NCBI GenBank assembly: GCA_038210135.1
Contig: JBBQWZ010000062.1
Span: 1 to 24,638 of the forward strand
Origin: JBBQWZ01 sp038210135
GTDB taxonomy: Bacteria > Acidobacteriota > Terriglobia > Bryobacterales > Bryobacteraceae
DNA length: 24,638 nucleotides
Direction of reading: 5' to 3'
Both the position numbers and the translations under genes were made by a program. Below are positions 6,927-14,421 of this stretch, in pieces. Position 1 is the first letter of the stretch; every line of letters begins with the position of its first letter. The notes under the pieces are model-generated. The model was not told where the DNA came from. It searched no databases and was given only the letters and a program-made list of their open reading frames with translations.

Positions 6927-7684
6927 TCGATATTCACTCGCACATTTTGTACGGCATGGACGATGGCGCGCGGACGCTCGAAGAGAGTGTTTCGATGGCG
7001 CGGATGGCTGCTCAATATGGCACGACGGCGATCGTCGGAACCCCGCACGCCAACCTGATGTACAAATTCGATCCGGCGGCAATTGCGGAGCGAAAGGCCG
7101 AGATCGAGGCCGCGTGCGAAGGCGCCTTGAAGATTCTTACCGGCAGCGATTTCCACCTCACTTACGACAATATTCAGGATGCGATCGAGCATCCGACGAA
7201 ATATTGCGTAGGGCACAAATGCTACCTGCTGGTCGAATTTTCCGACCTGCTGATTTTCAAGAACATGAGCGAGATCTTCACGCGCCTGCAGGAAGCGGGC
7301 ATGGTGCCGATCATCACGCATCCGGAACGCAATCAGCTATTGCAGATGCGCCTTCCCACCATTGAGGAATGGGTCGCTGCTGGCGTGCTGCTACAGGTGA
7401 CGGGGCAAAGCCTGTTGGGCGAATTCGGGAAGCGGGCTCGGGAATTTTCGGAGACTCTGCTTGCGAAGGACATCGTGCATTTCATTGCGTCGGACGCGCA
7501 CGACACGCAGCGGCGGCCTCCGCGGCTCGATCTGGCGTACGCGCATATCGAAAAGAAGTACGGTGTGGCGCGAGCGGAGCGGTTGTTTGTGCAGAATCCG
7601 CGGGCGTGCATCGACGGCGTTCCGCTGCCGGTGGCGGAGCCGGAGACCAAACCGGCTAAGAAGTTTTTGGGCATTTTCGGCTGA
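6923..7684 (+). CDS. PHP-domain tyrosine-protein phosphatase (CpsB/YwqE family)
   Basis: The 253-residue protein is a metal-dependent phosphatase of the PHP superfamily. Metal-binding motifs are all visible: DIHSH at residues 3-7, TPH at 40-42, Glu near 105, HPER at 133-136 and SDAH at 190-193. CpsB/YwqE enzymes dephosphorylate the tyrosine kinases that control capsule or exopolysaccharide export; no such kinase or capsule gene is in this window. The start is TTG at 6923-6925, overlapping the upstream TGA stop as TTGA. The first ATG further in would remove the HxH motif, so TTG is required. The lack of a clear Shine-Dalgarno sequence and the overlap imply translational coupling to the selenoprotein gene. 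Confidence 0.9.
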   Translation: MIDIHSHILYGMDDGARTLEESVSMARMAAQYGTTAIVGTPHANLMYKFDPAAIAERKAEIEAACEGALKILTGSDFHLTYDNIQDAIEHPTKYCVGHKCYLLVEFSDLLIFKNMSEIFTRLQEAGMVPIITHPERNQLLQMRLPTIEEWVAAGVLLQVTGQSLLGEFGKRAREFSETLLAKDIVHFIASDAHDTQRRPPRLDLAYAHIEKKYGVARAERLFVQNPRACIDGVPLPVAEPETKPAKKFLGIFG

Positions 7685-7703
7685 GCTGCGCGGCGGCTGG
7701 GGA

Positions 7704-7747
7704 GCACTTACTGCGCTCGACTTCGTCTCGCTTCGTGCGCGCCTCGA
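7704..7747 (+). repeat. Dispersed 44-bp intergenic repeat (copy 1)
   Basis: This stretch begins GCACTTACT and ends with 23 bases (7725-7747, starting GTCTCGCTTCGTGCG) identical to 21658-21680. The two copies are in the same orientation, both in intergenic DNA. The middle diverges; the second copy is a perfect palindrome there, this one imperfect. Confidence 0.75.
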
Positions 7748-7781
7748 TGCCTTTGGCGCGATGCTTTTTGGTCTGGCGCTT

Positions 7782-7787
7782 TAGAAT
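7782..7787 (+). promoter_or_regulatory. Possible -10 element (TAGAAT) for the CoA-transferase gene
   Basis: TAGAAT ends 6 nt before the ATG at 7794 and no Shine-Dalgarno sequence is present. This spacing would put the transcription start at or next to the start codon (leaderless). No matching -35 box is evident. Confidence 0.4.
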
Positions 7788-7793
7788 TAGACA

Positions 7794-8978
7794 ATGCCTT
7801 TTGCCGGACCGCTCGCGGGGATTCGTGTGATCGATTTCGGGCGGTTCATCGCGGGACCGTATTGCGGAGCGCTGCTGGCGGATATGGGCGCGGACGTGAT
7901 TCGCGTGGACCGGCGCCAGGGCAGCGAGGACCGCTACATCGCTCCAGTGACGTCGGGCGGCGAGGGCGGTGGCTTCCTTTCGCTGAATCGCAACAAGCGC
8001 AGCATTACGCTCGATCCCTCGAAACCAGGCGGCTCGGAAGTGATTCAGCGGCTCGCGAAATCGGCGGACGTGGTGGTCGCTAATTTGCCGATCGCCGTCA
8101 TGCGTAAGATGCGACTCGATTACGAGACGCTGTCGGCGGCGAATCCAGGAATTATTCTGGCGCGCATTTCGACCTTCGGGCCGGACGGTCCGTTCGCGCA
8201 CAAACTAGGCTTCGACGCGATTTCGCAAGCAATGACGGGAGCGATGGCGCTAAGCGGATTCGAGCAGCCGACGCGCTCCGTGGTGTCGTTTGAGGATTAC
8301 GGCACCGCGCTCCACGCCGCGTTCGGCATCATGGTCGCGCTCTGGAATCGGGCGAAGACGGGCAAAGGGCAGATCGTCGATGCGTCGCTGCTGGCGACCG
8401 GCATCACGTACATGCAGGGCATGTTGGCAGAGCGGGCGGTGGTCGGCACGGAGCGCACGCAGCGAGGGAACACAGGATTTTATTCAGCGCCCGTCGATAC
8501 GTATCGCACGACGGACGGTTGGATCATCGTGCAGACGGTGGGTCCGGATATGTTCCGGCGTTGGGCGAAACTGGTGGGCCGCGAGGACCTGATTGCGGAT
8601 CCGCGATTCGCGACGGAGCTCTCTCGCGCCGATCATCACGAAATTGTGACCGAGGCGATGAATGCGTGGCTTACCTCCCGCGATACGGCGACGGCGCTTG
8701 CGGATCTGGAAGCGGCGCGTGTTCCGGCCGGTCCGGTGCTTGATCTCGACCAAGTGCTGGCGCATCCGCAGGTGAAGGCTCGCGAGATGCTTCGGGAAAT
8801 GGATTATCCGAGCGCGAAGGCGGTTCCGCTGGCCGATACCGCGGTGAGATTGTCGGATACGCCGGGCGGCATTCACAAGCGGGCTCCGCTGCTTGGCGAG
8901 CATACGGACGAAGTCCTGCGCGAGGTTGGTTACTCGGACGCGGAGATCGCCGCACTGCGCGCCGCCGAAGCAGTCTGA
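7794..8978 (+). CDS. CaiB/BaiF family (class III) CoA-transferase
   Basis: The 394-residue protein has the class III CoA-transferase pattern: N-terminal LAGIRVIDFGRFIAGPYCGALLADMGADVIRVD, then FLSLNRNKRSITLD (residues 61-74), and Asp 168 in SFEDYGTAL at the position of the catalytic Asp 169 of formyl-CoA transferase. Such enzymes move CoA between an acyl-CoA donor and a carboxylic acid through an aspartyl anhydride. The substrate cannot be read from sequence. The ATG at 7794 lies directly after a TAGAAT hexamer. A nitronate monooxygenase-like gene follows at 56 bp on the same strand, so the two may act in the same degradation route. Confidence 0.92.
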   Translation: MPFAGPLAGIRVIDFGRFIAGPYCGALLADMGADVIRVDRRQGSEDRYIAPVTSGGEGGGFLSLNRNKRSITLDPSKPGGSEVIQRLAKSADVVVANLPIAVMRKMRLDYETLSAANPGIILARISTFGPDGPFAHKLGFDAISQAMTGAMALSGFEQPTRSVVSFEDYGTALHAAFGIMVALWNRAKTGKGQIVDASLLATGITYMQGMLAERAVVGTERTQRGNTGFYSAPVDTYRTTDGWIIVQTVGPDMFRRWAKLVGREDLIADPRFATELSRADHHEIVTEAMNAWLTSRDTATALADLEAARVPAGPVLDLDQVLAHPQVKAREMLREMDYPSAKAVPLADTAVRLSDTPGGIHKRAPLLGEHTDEVLREVGYSDAEIAALRAAEAV

Positions 8979-9034
8979 CTTCGCGTTTGGCTATCATTCC
9001 AGTTCGGCACGACAAATCGATCGGGGAGATTCAC

Positions 9035-10015
9035 TTGGCAATACCGAATGGGTGGAAGAGCAGGCTGGCGGCTCCGGCAATCGCGGCGCCGATGTTCCTG
9101 GTTTCCGGGCCGGACCTGGTCGTCGAGGCCTGCCGCTCCGGAATCATCGGAACGTTTCCGGCGTTGAACCAGCGCACCAGCGAAGGCTATGACGAGTGGC
9201 TGACGGACATTGAAGCCCGCCTTGCGGCGAGCGAAGCCGCGACCGGCGTGAAGCCCGCGCCGTACGGAATCAACCTGATCGTGCACCGCTCGAATCCGCG
9301 CGTCGAAGCCGATCTCGCTATCACGGTGAAGCACCGGGTGCCGCTGGTGATCACGTCGCTCGGCGCGGTGAAGGATCTGGTCGACACGGTGCATTCCTAT
9401 GGCGGATTGGTGTTCCACGACGTGATCAATTTACACCATGCGCGAAAGGCCGCCGACGCCGGCGTGGACGGATTGATTGCCGTGTGCGCGGGGGCGGGCG
9501 GTCATGCGGGGTTGCTGAGTCCGTTCGCTTTTATTGAGGAAATTCGCGCGTTTTTCGATAAAACGCTGATACTCTCGGGTGCCATTTCGAATGGCCGGCA
9601 AGTCGCCGCGGCGGAACTTCTCGGCGCGGACCTGGCTTATTTAGGCACGCGCTTTATCTGCACCAAAGAGAGCATGGCGCCGGACGAACAGCGGCGGATG
9701 ATCGTCGATGCGACGGCGAAAGATATTATTTACACGTCCGCAATCAGCGGTGTGAACGCGAATTTCCTGCGTCCAAGTATCGCGGCCGCAGGCCTCGATC
9801 CGGACAATTTGCCAGTCCATAATCACAAGCTCGACATGGCGGGCGAAGCGCGCGCGTGGAAGAACATCTGGTCCGCCGGCCAAGGCGTGGGCAGCATCCA
9901 CGACGTTCCCGCGACGGCGGATTTATGCGTTTCGCTAATCCGCGAGTACCGCGACGCCAGGCGCGGCGTGCAGGAATCAGAAGCGGCCATCGCGCAAGGG
10001 AAGATCGATGCGTAA
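9035..10015 (+). CDS. Nitronate monooxygenase-like FMN oxidoreductase (NPD family)
   Basis: This TIM-barrel FMN protein of the 2-nitropropane dioxygenase family has the motifs PAIAAPMFLVSGPDLVVEACRSG near the start, CAGAGGHAG at the substrate/FMN loop, LSGAISNGRQVAAAELLGADLAYLGTRFICT for phosphate binding, and KESMAPDEQRRMI. Family members oxidise alkyl nitronates or act as flavin reductases or enoyl reductases; the exact substrate is open. The start is chosen as TTG at 9035-9037, 6 nt after a GGGGAG Shine-Dalgarno sequence, giving 326 residues. The frame also opens at TTG 8987 (342 residues), which would almost abut the CoA-transferase gene but lacks family similarity in the extension. The 3' end overlaps a decayed dipeptidase start. 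Confidence 0.9.
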   Translation: MAIPNGWKSRLAAPAIAAPMFLVSGPDLVVEACRSGIIGTFPALNQRTSEGYDEWLTDIEARLAASEAATGVKPAPYGINLIVHRSNPRVEADLAITVKHRVPLVITSLGAVKDLVDTVHSYGGLVFHDVINLHHARKAADAGVDGLIAVCAGAGGHAGLLSPFAFIEEIRAFFDKTLILSGAISNGRQVAAAELLGADLAYLGTRFICTKESMAPDEQRRMIVDATAKDIIYTSAISGVNANFLRPSIAAAGLDPDNLPVHNHKLDMAGEARAWKNIWSAGQGVGSIHDVPATADLCVSLIREYRDARRGVQESEAAIAQGKIDA

Positions 10016-10145
10016 ACACATTTTGCTATTGGCGCACGCTTCGTTACCGATGTTCCCTCAGGATGATTATTTGGCGCGGGCGCGAAAGCTGCCGACCGAG
10101 TAAATCGGCATCGATACGCACATCGACACCGCGGAAATACGCTGC
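10008..10145 (+). pseudogene. Remnant of a membrane dipeptidase (peptidase M19) N-terminus
   Basis: From ATG 10008 the frame reads a hydrophobic leader (MRKHILLLAHASLPMF), then QDDYLARARKLPTE, a TAA stop at 10101-10103, and in the same frame IGIDTHIDTAEIR. The D-T-H-x-D-T motif after an ARKL helix is typical of the M19 dipeptidase N-terminus, where His and Asp bind zinc. The rest of the roughly 400-residue protein is missing; the sequence runs into the opposite-strand small ORF and repeat DNA. It is best read as a truncated, decaying gene. The match is short, so confidence is moderate. Confidence 0.5.
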
Positions 10146-10177
10146 GCGTTGTCCGGACGGTCGTTGGGAGGTGGGTA

Positions 10178-10345
10178 TCAGGCCTCTGGCGTCCCGTGCT
10201 TCAAGTGCAGCAGTTGCTTGATCAGAAACGGCACTTCGGTGGGATAGGTGGCGCACCAGGCGATGATGCGCTCCAGCTTTACGGAATCGTCCTGAATCGC
10301 GCTGATCTCGACCAGCTCGGTTTCGATGGTCTCGGTATCTCTCAT
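10178..10345 (-). CDS. Possible small protein of 55 residues
   Basis: On the minus strand, ATG 10345 to TGA 10178 encodes MRDTETIETELVEISAIQDD followed by a helical, amphipathic stretch (LERIIAWCATYPTEVPF, LIKQLLHLKHG). The composition is acidic at the N-terminus and looks protein-like, unlike the Arg/Pro-rich shadow frames around it. I recognise no family. The Shine-Dalgarno match is poor (ATTGAG next to the ATG). It sits between the dipeptidase remnant and a dispersed repeat, a region of apparent decay, so it could also be a fragment of a lost gene. Confidence 0.45.
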   Translation of the reverse strand: MRDTETIETELVEISAIQDDSVKLERIIAWCATYPTEVPFLIKQLLHLKHGTPEA

Positions 10346-10380
10346 CTCAATTTAGGATCCCACTATAGAGAGTGCCGTGT

Positions 10381-10415
10381 GTCCGCTCCGTTATGGTTGC
10401 GGTTCGGTGCTGAGT
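10381..10415 (-). repeat. Dispersed repeat, module 1 (copy B, inverted)
   Basis: Read on the minus strand this matches 181-215 at 32 of 35 positions. It sits about 10 kb from copy A and in the opposite orientation, in a gene-free stretch between the small ORF and the terminator at 10551-10587. Confidence 0.75.
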
Positions 10416-10478
10416 TAGTAAGCGCGGCCTGACGAGTCCGTGTGATAAGTCCGCTCACGATGAAGATCGGAACTGGGT

Positions 10479-10504
10479 CCCGTCGCTCACGCTCCGGGTT
10501 CAAT
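10479..10504 (-). repeat. Dispersed repeat, module 2 (copy B, inverted)
   Basis: Read on the minus strand this matches 281-306 at 23 of 26 positions (ATTGAACCC, then GAGCGTGAGCGACGGG). Between it and module 1 lies a CACACGGACTCGTCAGG segment that loosely resembles 229-241 of copy A. Confidence 0.7.
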
Positions 10505-10550
10505 TCGTTGAGGTGAGACGCGCCAGCGTTTTGGAGCGTTGGCGCCACGA

Positions 10551-10587
10551 AAAAGGCCCGGCCGCCGTCTCCGGCACCGGGCCTTTT
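10551..10587 (-). terminator. Rho-independent terminator
   Basis: AAAAGGCCCGG (10551-10561) and CCGGGCCTTTT (10577-10587) form an 11-bp perfect stem with a 15-nt loop. On the minus strand it ends in a T-run directly downstream of the GYF/membrane protein gene (stop at 10603). The symmetric A/T tails mean it could also stop plus-strand transcription. Confidence 0.9.
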
Positions 10588-10602
10588 CTATTGGACGCGC
10601 TG

Positions 10603-11985
10603 TTAAGCCTGCGGTGTTAAAACTCCGGTTTTCTTCCACGTGGCGATGCGCTGGAAGTGGTACTGGAAGTAGTAAATGTTGAAGAAGAACGTCATGATCG
10701 GGCTGAGCTTCAGGCCGATCGGTTCGACGGTGTTGTAATACGTCATGATCGACGTGCGCATCTTGAAGATCGCCATGTACACGCAGACGATCGCGGCGAT
10801 GTAGAGCACGGGGAACAAAAGCGACAGGATCGGAAGCAATGCGGCCATGCTGGTGCTGCCCGAACTTACCGCGCTGGCGACAACGATGCCGACGATCATT
10901 CCGAGAACGACGACGCCAACGATCAGGCCGATGCCCATCAGCCAGAGCTTCTTCGAATTATTCTGCGGGTCAATCTGCTGCACGAAGTTCAGTTGCTTGA
11001 ACAGCGAGATGATCACGTAGATGCCCATGGTGATCGCGCCGATCAGCCACACGGCGACCCAACTCTGGTCGGGTGGCATTGGTCCGCCGCCGGGAGGACG
11101 CATGCCCATTGGCGCGCCCATTTGCGGTCCGCCGGGACCGGGCATTCCGCCGCCAAATCCCGCAGCCGGCACGCCATAGCCCTGCTGACCCTGCGGAGGT
11201 CCACCGAAACCCTGTTGCCCAGGATGTTGTCCAGGGGGCGGTCCGCCCATGCCGGGCTGCGGCGGACGGGCGGCGGGCGGCCCACCGAACGGTAGTTGAC
11301 CGGGAGGCGGCGCTCCGAAGCCTTGTTGTCCTTGCGGAGGTCCGAAGCCCTGTTGTCCTTGCGGAGGCCCACCCATACCGGGTTGCGGCGGACGCGCGGC
11401 GGGAGGTCCACCGAAGCCTTGTTGTCCGGGAGGCGGAGCTCCAAAGCCCTGTTGCCCCGGAGGCGGTCCGGCAGGTTGCGGCGGACGCGCACCAGGAGGC
11501 GGAGAGCCAAATCCTTGCTGACCTTGTGGCGGAGCGCCGAATCCTTGCTGCCCCTGAGGAGGAGCGCCAAAACCCTGTTGTCCCTGAGGCGGTGCTCCGA
11601 AGCCTTGCTGTCCGGGAGGCGGAGCGCCAAAACCTTGCTGTCCTTGTGGCGGTGCTCCGAAGCCTTGCTGACCTTGTGGAGGCGCGCCAAATCCCTGCTG
11701 ACCTTGTGGCGGCGCTCCGAAACCTTGTTGACCGGAAGGCGGTCCCATGGGCTTCGGCGGCTGCTGCATCGGCATCGTCCCACCGGGGGGAGGCTGGAAG
11801 GCCGGCGTCGGCGTCGGGGCAGGCGCAGGCGCAGGAATTACTTCGCCCACTGGAGCCCAGCTCGGCATGCCCTCTTTCCAAGCTAAATCCGTCCGCGCAA
11901 TCTCGCCGACTGAGAGCATCCGCTGGACTTCAGCGACCTCAAAGGGTCCCAGCTTCTTTCCGTCTTTTCCGATCCAATATGTCAT
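10603..11985 (-). CDS. GYF-domain protein with Gly/Pro/Gln repeats and C-terminal membrane domain
   Basis: The 460-residue protein has three parts. The first 50 residues form a GYF-like (GYF_2/DUF4339) domain: YWIGKDGKKLGPFEVAEVQRML, then WKEGMPSWAPVGEV. A long disordered linker (about 51-306) is built of GQQGFGAPPQ-type 10-residue repeats. The C-terminal 150 residues carry three or so membrane helices (about 309-330, 349-374, 382-408) resembling DUF4234, with a conserved F-x-M-R-T-S-I-M-x-Y-Y-N segment. GYF domains usually bind proline-rich peptides, so the linker could bind its own domain or that of neighbours; this is inference. The start is ATG 11985, 8 nt after GGAGG; a TTG directly upstream is less likely. 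Function unknown. It follows tex by 57 bp and is terminated by a strong hairpin. Confidence 0.85.
   Translation of the reverse strand: MTYWIGKDGKKLGPFEVAEVQRMLSVGEIARTDLAWKEGMPSWAPVGEVIPAPAPAPTPTPAFQPPPGGTMPMQQPPKPMGPPSGQQGFGAPPQGQQGFGAPPQGQQGFGAPPQGQQGFGAPPPGQQGFGAPPQGQQGFGAPPQGQQGFGAPPQGQQGFGSPPPGARPPQPAGPPPGQQGFGAPPPGQQGFGGPPAARPPQPGMGGPPQGQQGFGPPQGQQGFGAPPPGQLPFGGPPAARPPQPGMGGPPPGQHPGQQGFGGPPQGQQGYGVPAAGFGGGMPGPGGPQMGAPMGMRPPGGGPMPPDQSWVAVWLIGAITMGIYVIISLFKQLNFVQQIDPQNNSKKLWLMGIGLIVGVVVLGMIVGIVVASAVSSGSTSMAALLPILSLLFPVLYIAAIVCVYMAIFKMRTSIMTYYNTVEPIGLKLSPIMTFFFNIYYFQYHFQRIATWKKTGVLTPQA
11509..11733 (-). repeat. In-frame tandem repeat, 30-bp unit
   Basis: About seven and a half copies of a 30-bp unit encode GQQGFGAPPQ (residues 86-160 of the GYF protein counted from the upstream TTG, one less from the ATG). 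Copies differ mainly at third codon positions and at Q/P. Degenerate copies continue to about 11173. Such tracts often vary in copy number. Confidence 0.9.
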
Positions 11986-12042
11986 CAACAGGGCCTCCGC
12001 AAAAGCTTATCGCATCTGGGAGATGCGGGATCGGCGTCGATC

Positions 12043-14382
12043 TTACCGCGACTTCCAGCGATTGGCGAGTGCTGCCAGCTTATCATCCATCGAAGGGGCG
12101 GCGGGAGGTTTCGAAGCCGGAGGCGGTTTGGTAGAGGCACCTTTCGGCGGCGGCGGATTTCCTGTGCGCGGGGGCAGCGCTTCCGGGGTCGTCCGGCGCG
12201 CCGCGGGTTCGAGCAGTGCCTTGATCGAAAGCGCAATCCGCTTCGACTTGAGGTCGATGCTGAGCACCTTAACTTTCACGATCTGCCCAGCCTTTACGAC
12301 TTCGGCCGGATCCTGGATGTATTTGTTGGACAGCTCGCTGATGTGGACGAGCCCGTCCTGATGGACGCCGACATCGACGAACGCGCCGAATTTGGTCACG
12401 TTGGTGACGACGCCTTCGAGAATCATTTCCGGCTGCAAATCGGAGAGTTCGTTGACGCCATCTTTGAAACTCGGGGCGACAAACGTCGCGCGCGGATCGC
12501 GGCCGGGCTTCTTCAGTTCTTCGAAGATATCGTGTAGCGTGTAGACGCCTGCCGCGAGATCCTTCGTCTCGACTTTTGAAACCAGCTCCGGCGTTTCGAT
12601 CAGTTGCCTGACGCCGACGCCCAATTTCGCCGCGATCTGCTCGACCACCGCGTATGATTCCGGATGGACGCCGGTGATGTCGAGAGGATTGTCGCCGCCG
12701 CGGATGCGAAGAAATCCAGCCGCCTGTTCGAAAGTCTTGGGGCCTACTCCCGGCACCGCGTTCAATTGCACGCGGTTGCGGAAACGGCCGCTTTCATTGC
12801 GGAATTCGACGATCTTCTGCGCCGTCCGTTCGCTGATCCCAGCAACGTAACGCAGTAGTGCCCAGGACGCGGTGTTGAGATCGACGCCGACGCGGTTCAC
12901 GCAGCTTTCGATGGTGGCTTCGAGCGACTGCTGCAGCTGCCGCTGGTCTACGTCGTGTTGATATTGACCGACTCCAATGGATTTCGGATCAATCTTCACG
13001 AGTTCCGCCAGCGGATCCTGCAAGCGCCGGGCGATCGAGATTGCGCCGCGGACGGTGAGATCGAGGTCGGGAAACTCCTGCCTGGCGATGTCCGACGCGG
13101 AATAGATCGACGCGCCGGATTCATTCACCGAGACACTGAACAAGCCGAACAGATTTTCCTGCTTCAGTAATTCGCGGACCATCGCCTCGGTTTCACGCGA
13201 CGCGGTTCCGTTTCCGATCGCGATCGCCTTGACGCCAAATTTCTCGATCAACGCTTTGAGCGTCTTCGCGGATCCGGCCGTATCGAACTTTGGCGCGTGC
13301 GGATAAATCACGTCGTGCGCGAGGAACTTGCCGGTCTCGTCCACCACCGCGATCTTGCAACCGGTACGGATTCCCGGATCGATCCCGAGCACGGCGAGTT
13401 GGCCGGCGGGCGCCGCTAACAACAGGTTCTGTAGATTCTCGCGGAACACATTGATAGCCTCCAAATCGGCGCTTTGCTTGAGTTCCAGGCGGATCTCGCC
13501 CTGGATCGACGAGCTCAGCAGGCGCTTCCAGGAGTCCTCGGCGGCGAGGACGAGCTGGGGAGTCCAATCGCCGGGCTGCTTCAGAATTCTGCTCTTGATC
13601 AGCATGCCCGGACCGGCGGCGTCAAGTTCGATCAGGAAGTAGAGAACGCCTTCACTCTCACCGCGGCGGATCGCAAGCATGCGGTGCGACGGAATCGCCT
13701 TCACCGGCTCGCGGTAGTCGTAATACATCTTGAACTTCAACTGCTCGTCGGGCGCGTCCTCGATCTTGCGGCTCATCACAACGCCTTCGTCGAACATCAA
13801 CTTGCGGAGATCTTTGCGGATGGCGGCGTCCTCGCTGATCATTTCGGCCAGAATGTGGCGTGCGCCTTCGAGCGCTTCGGTGGCGCTCGCAACGCCAAGC
13901 TCAGCGTTGACGAATCCGGCCGCGTATTCGTCGAGCGGAACCCCCGTCGCCGTTTGCTCCCACAGATACATCGCGAGCGGCTCGAGCCCTTTCTCTTTGG
14001 CCATGGTGGCCTTGGTGCGCCGCTTGGGCTTGAACGGCAGATACAGATCTTCGATCTCGCTTTTCTCAAAGCTGTGCTGGATACGCGTTTCGAGCTCCGG
14101 CGTCAGCTTGCCCTGCTCGCGAATCGAAGCGAGGATCGTTTCTTTGCGATTCTCGAGCTCGCGGAAATACAGCAGCTTCTCTTCAATCGTGCGAATCTGC
14201 ACTTCGTCCAAGTTGCCGGTAACCTCCTTGCGATAGCGAGCGATGAAGGGCACTGTGGCCCCGTCGTCGAGCAGTTCGGCGGTCGAAATCAGGCTCTTCA
14301 TCGACACGTTGGCGAGCTGCGCAACGTGAATCAGGATTTCAGGAGAAAGGGTGCGTGAGGAGGAAGCTTTGGATTCGGACAT
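12043..14382 (-). CDS. tex: Tex family transcription accessory RNA-binding protein
   Basis: The 779-residue protein matches Tex along its length. Visible are the N-terminal helical domain with PFIARYRKEVTG, EDLYLPFKPKRRTKA near residue 120, the YqgF/RuvX-like domain with GIDPGIRTGCK near 335, the helix-hairpin-helix region with NTASWALLRYVAGI and PGVGPKTFEQAAGFLRI (about 495-557), and an S1 RNA-binding domain (EGVVTNVTKFGAFVDVGVHQ, about 650-720). A Pro/Lys-rich tail follows the S1 domain. Tex is a nucleic-acid-binding factor linked to transcription and stress survival. It starts 39 bp after the mutarotase-like gene. A TATGAT hexamer lies 14 nt upstream of the ATG, inside that gap, so it may have its own promoter. 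Confidence 0.96.
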   Translation of the reverse strand: MSESKASSSRTLSPEILIHVAQLANVSMKSLISTAELLDDGATVPFIARYRKEVTGNLDEVQIRTIEEKLLYFRELENRKETILASIREQGKLTPELETRIQHSFEKSEIEDLYLPFKPKRRTKATMAKEKGLEPLAMYLWEQTATGVPLDEYAAGFVNAELGVASATEALEGARHILAEMISEDAAIRKDLRKLMFDEGVVMSRKIEDAPDEQLKFKMYYDYREPVKAIPSHRMLAIRRGESEGVLYFLIELDAAGPGMLIKSRILKQPGDWTPQLVLAAEDSWKRLLSSSIQGEIRLELKQSADLEAINVFRENLQNLLLAAPAGQLAVLGIDPGIRTGCKIAVVDETGKFLAHDVIYPHAPKFDTAGSAKTLKALIEKFGVKAIAIGNGTASRETEAMVRELLKQENLFGLFSVSVNESGASIYSASDIARQEFPDLDLTVRGAISIARRLQDPLAELVKIDPKSIGVGQYQHDVDQRQLQQSLEATIESCVNRVGVDLNTASWALLRYVAGISERTAQKIVEFRNESGRFRNRVQLNAVPGVGPKTFEQAAGFLRIRGGDNPLDITGVHPESYAVVEQIAAKLGVGVRQLIETPELVSKVETKDLAAGVYTLHDIFEELKKPGRDPRATFVAPSFKDGVNELSDLQPEMILEGVVTNVTKFGAFVDVGVHQDGLVHISELSNKYIQDPAEVVKAGQIVKVKVLSIDLKSKRIALSIKALLEPAARRTTPEALPPRTGNPPPPKGASTKPPPASKPPAAPSMDDKLAALANRWKSR

Positions 14383-14421
14383 CGGGAGGAAACTCCATCA
14401 TAGCTGTCCGCGATTTGGGGT

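Noticed and set aside
10101..10103. Recoding of the in-frame TAA in the dipeptidase remnant
   Set aside because: TAA is not a selenocysteine codon, and the rest of the enzyme is missing, so decay is the simpler reading.
11173..11733. Regularly spaced repeats resembling a CRISPR array
   Set aside because: The units are contiguous with no spacers, are a multiple of three bases and encode a continuous repeat peptide.
11073..12134. Long open frames on both strands across the GYF protein repeat region
   Set aside because: The periodic 30-bp repeats keep several frames open. Only the minus-strand frame has a GYF domain, membrane helices, a Shine-Dalgarno site and a terminator.
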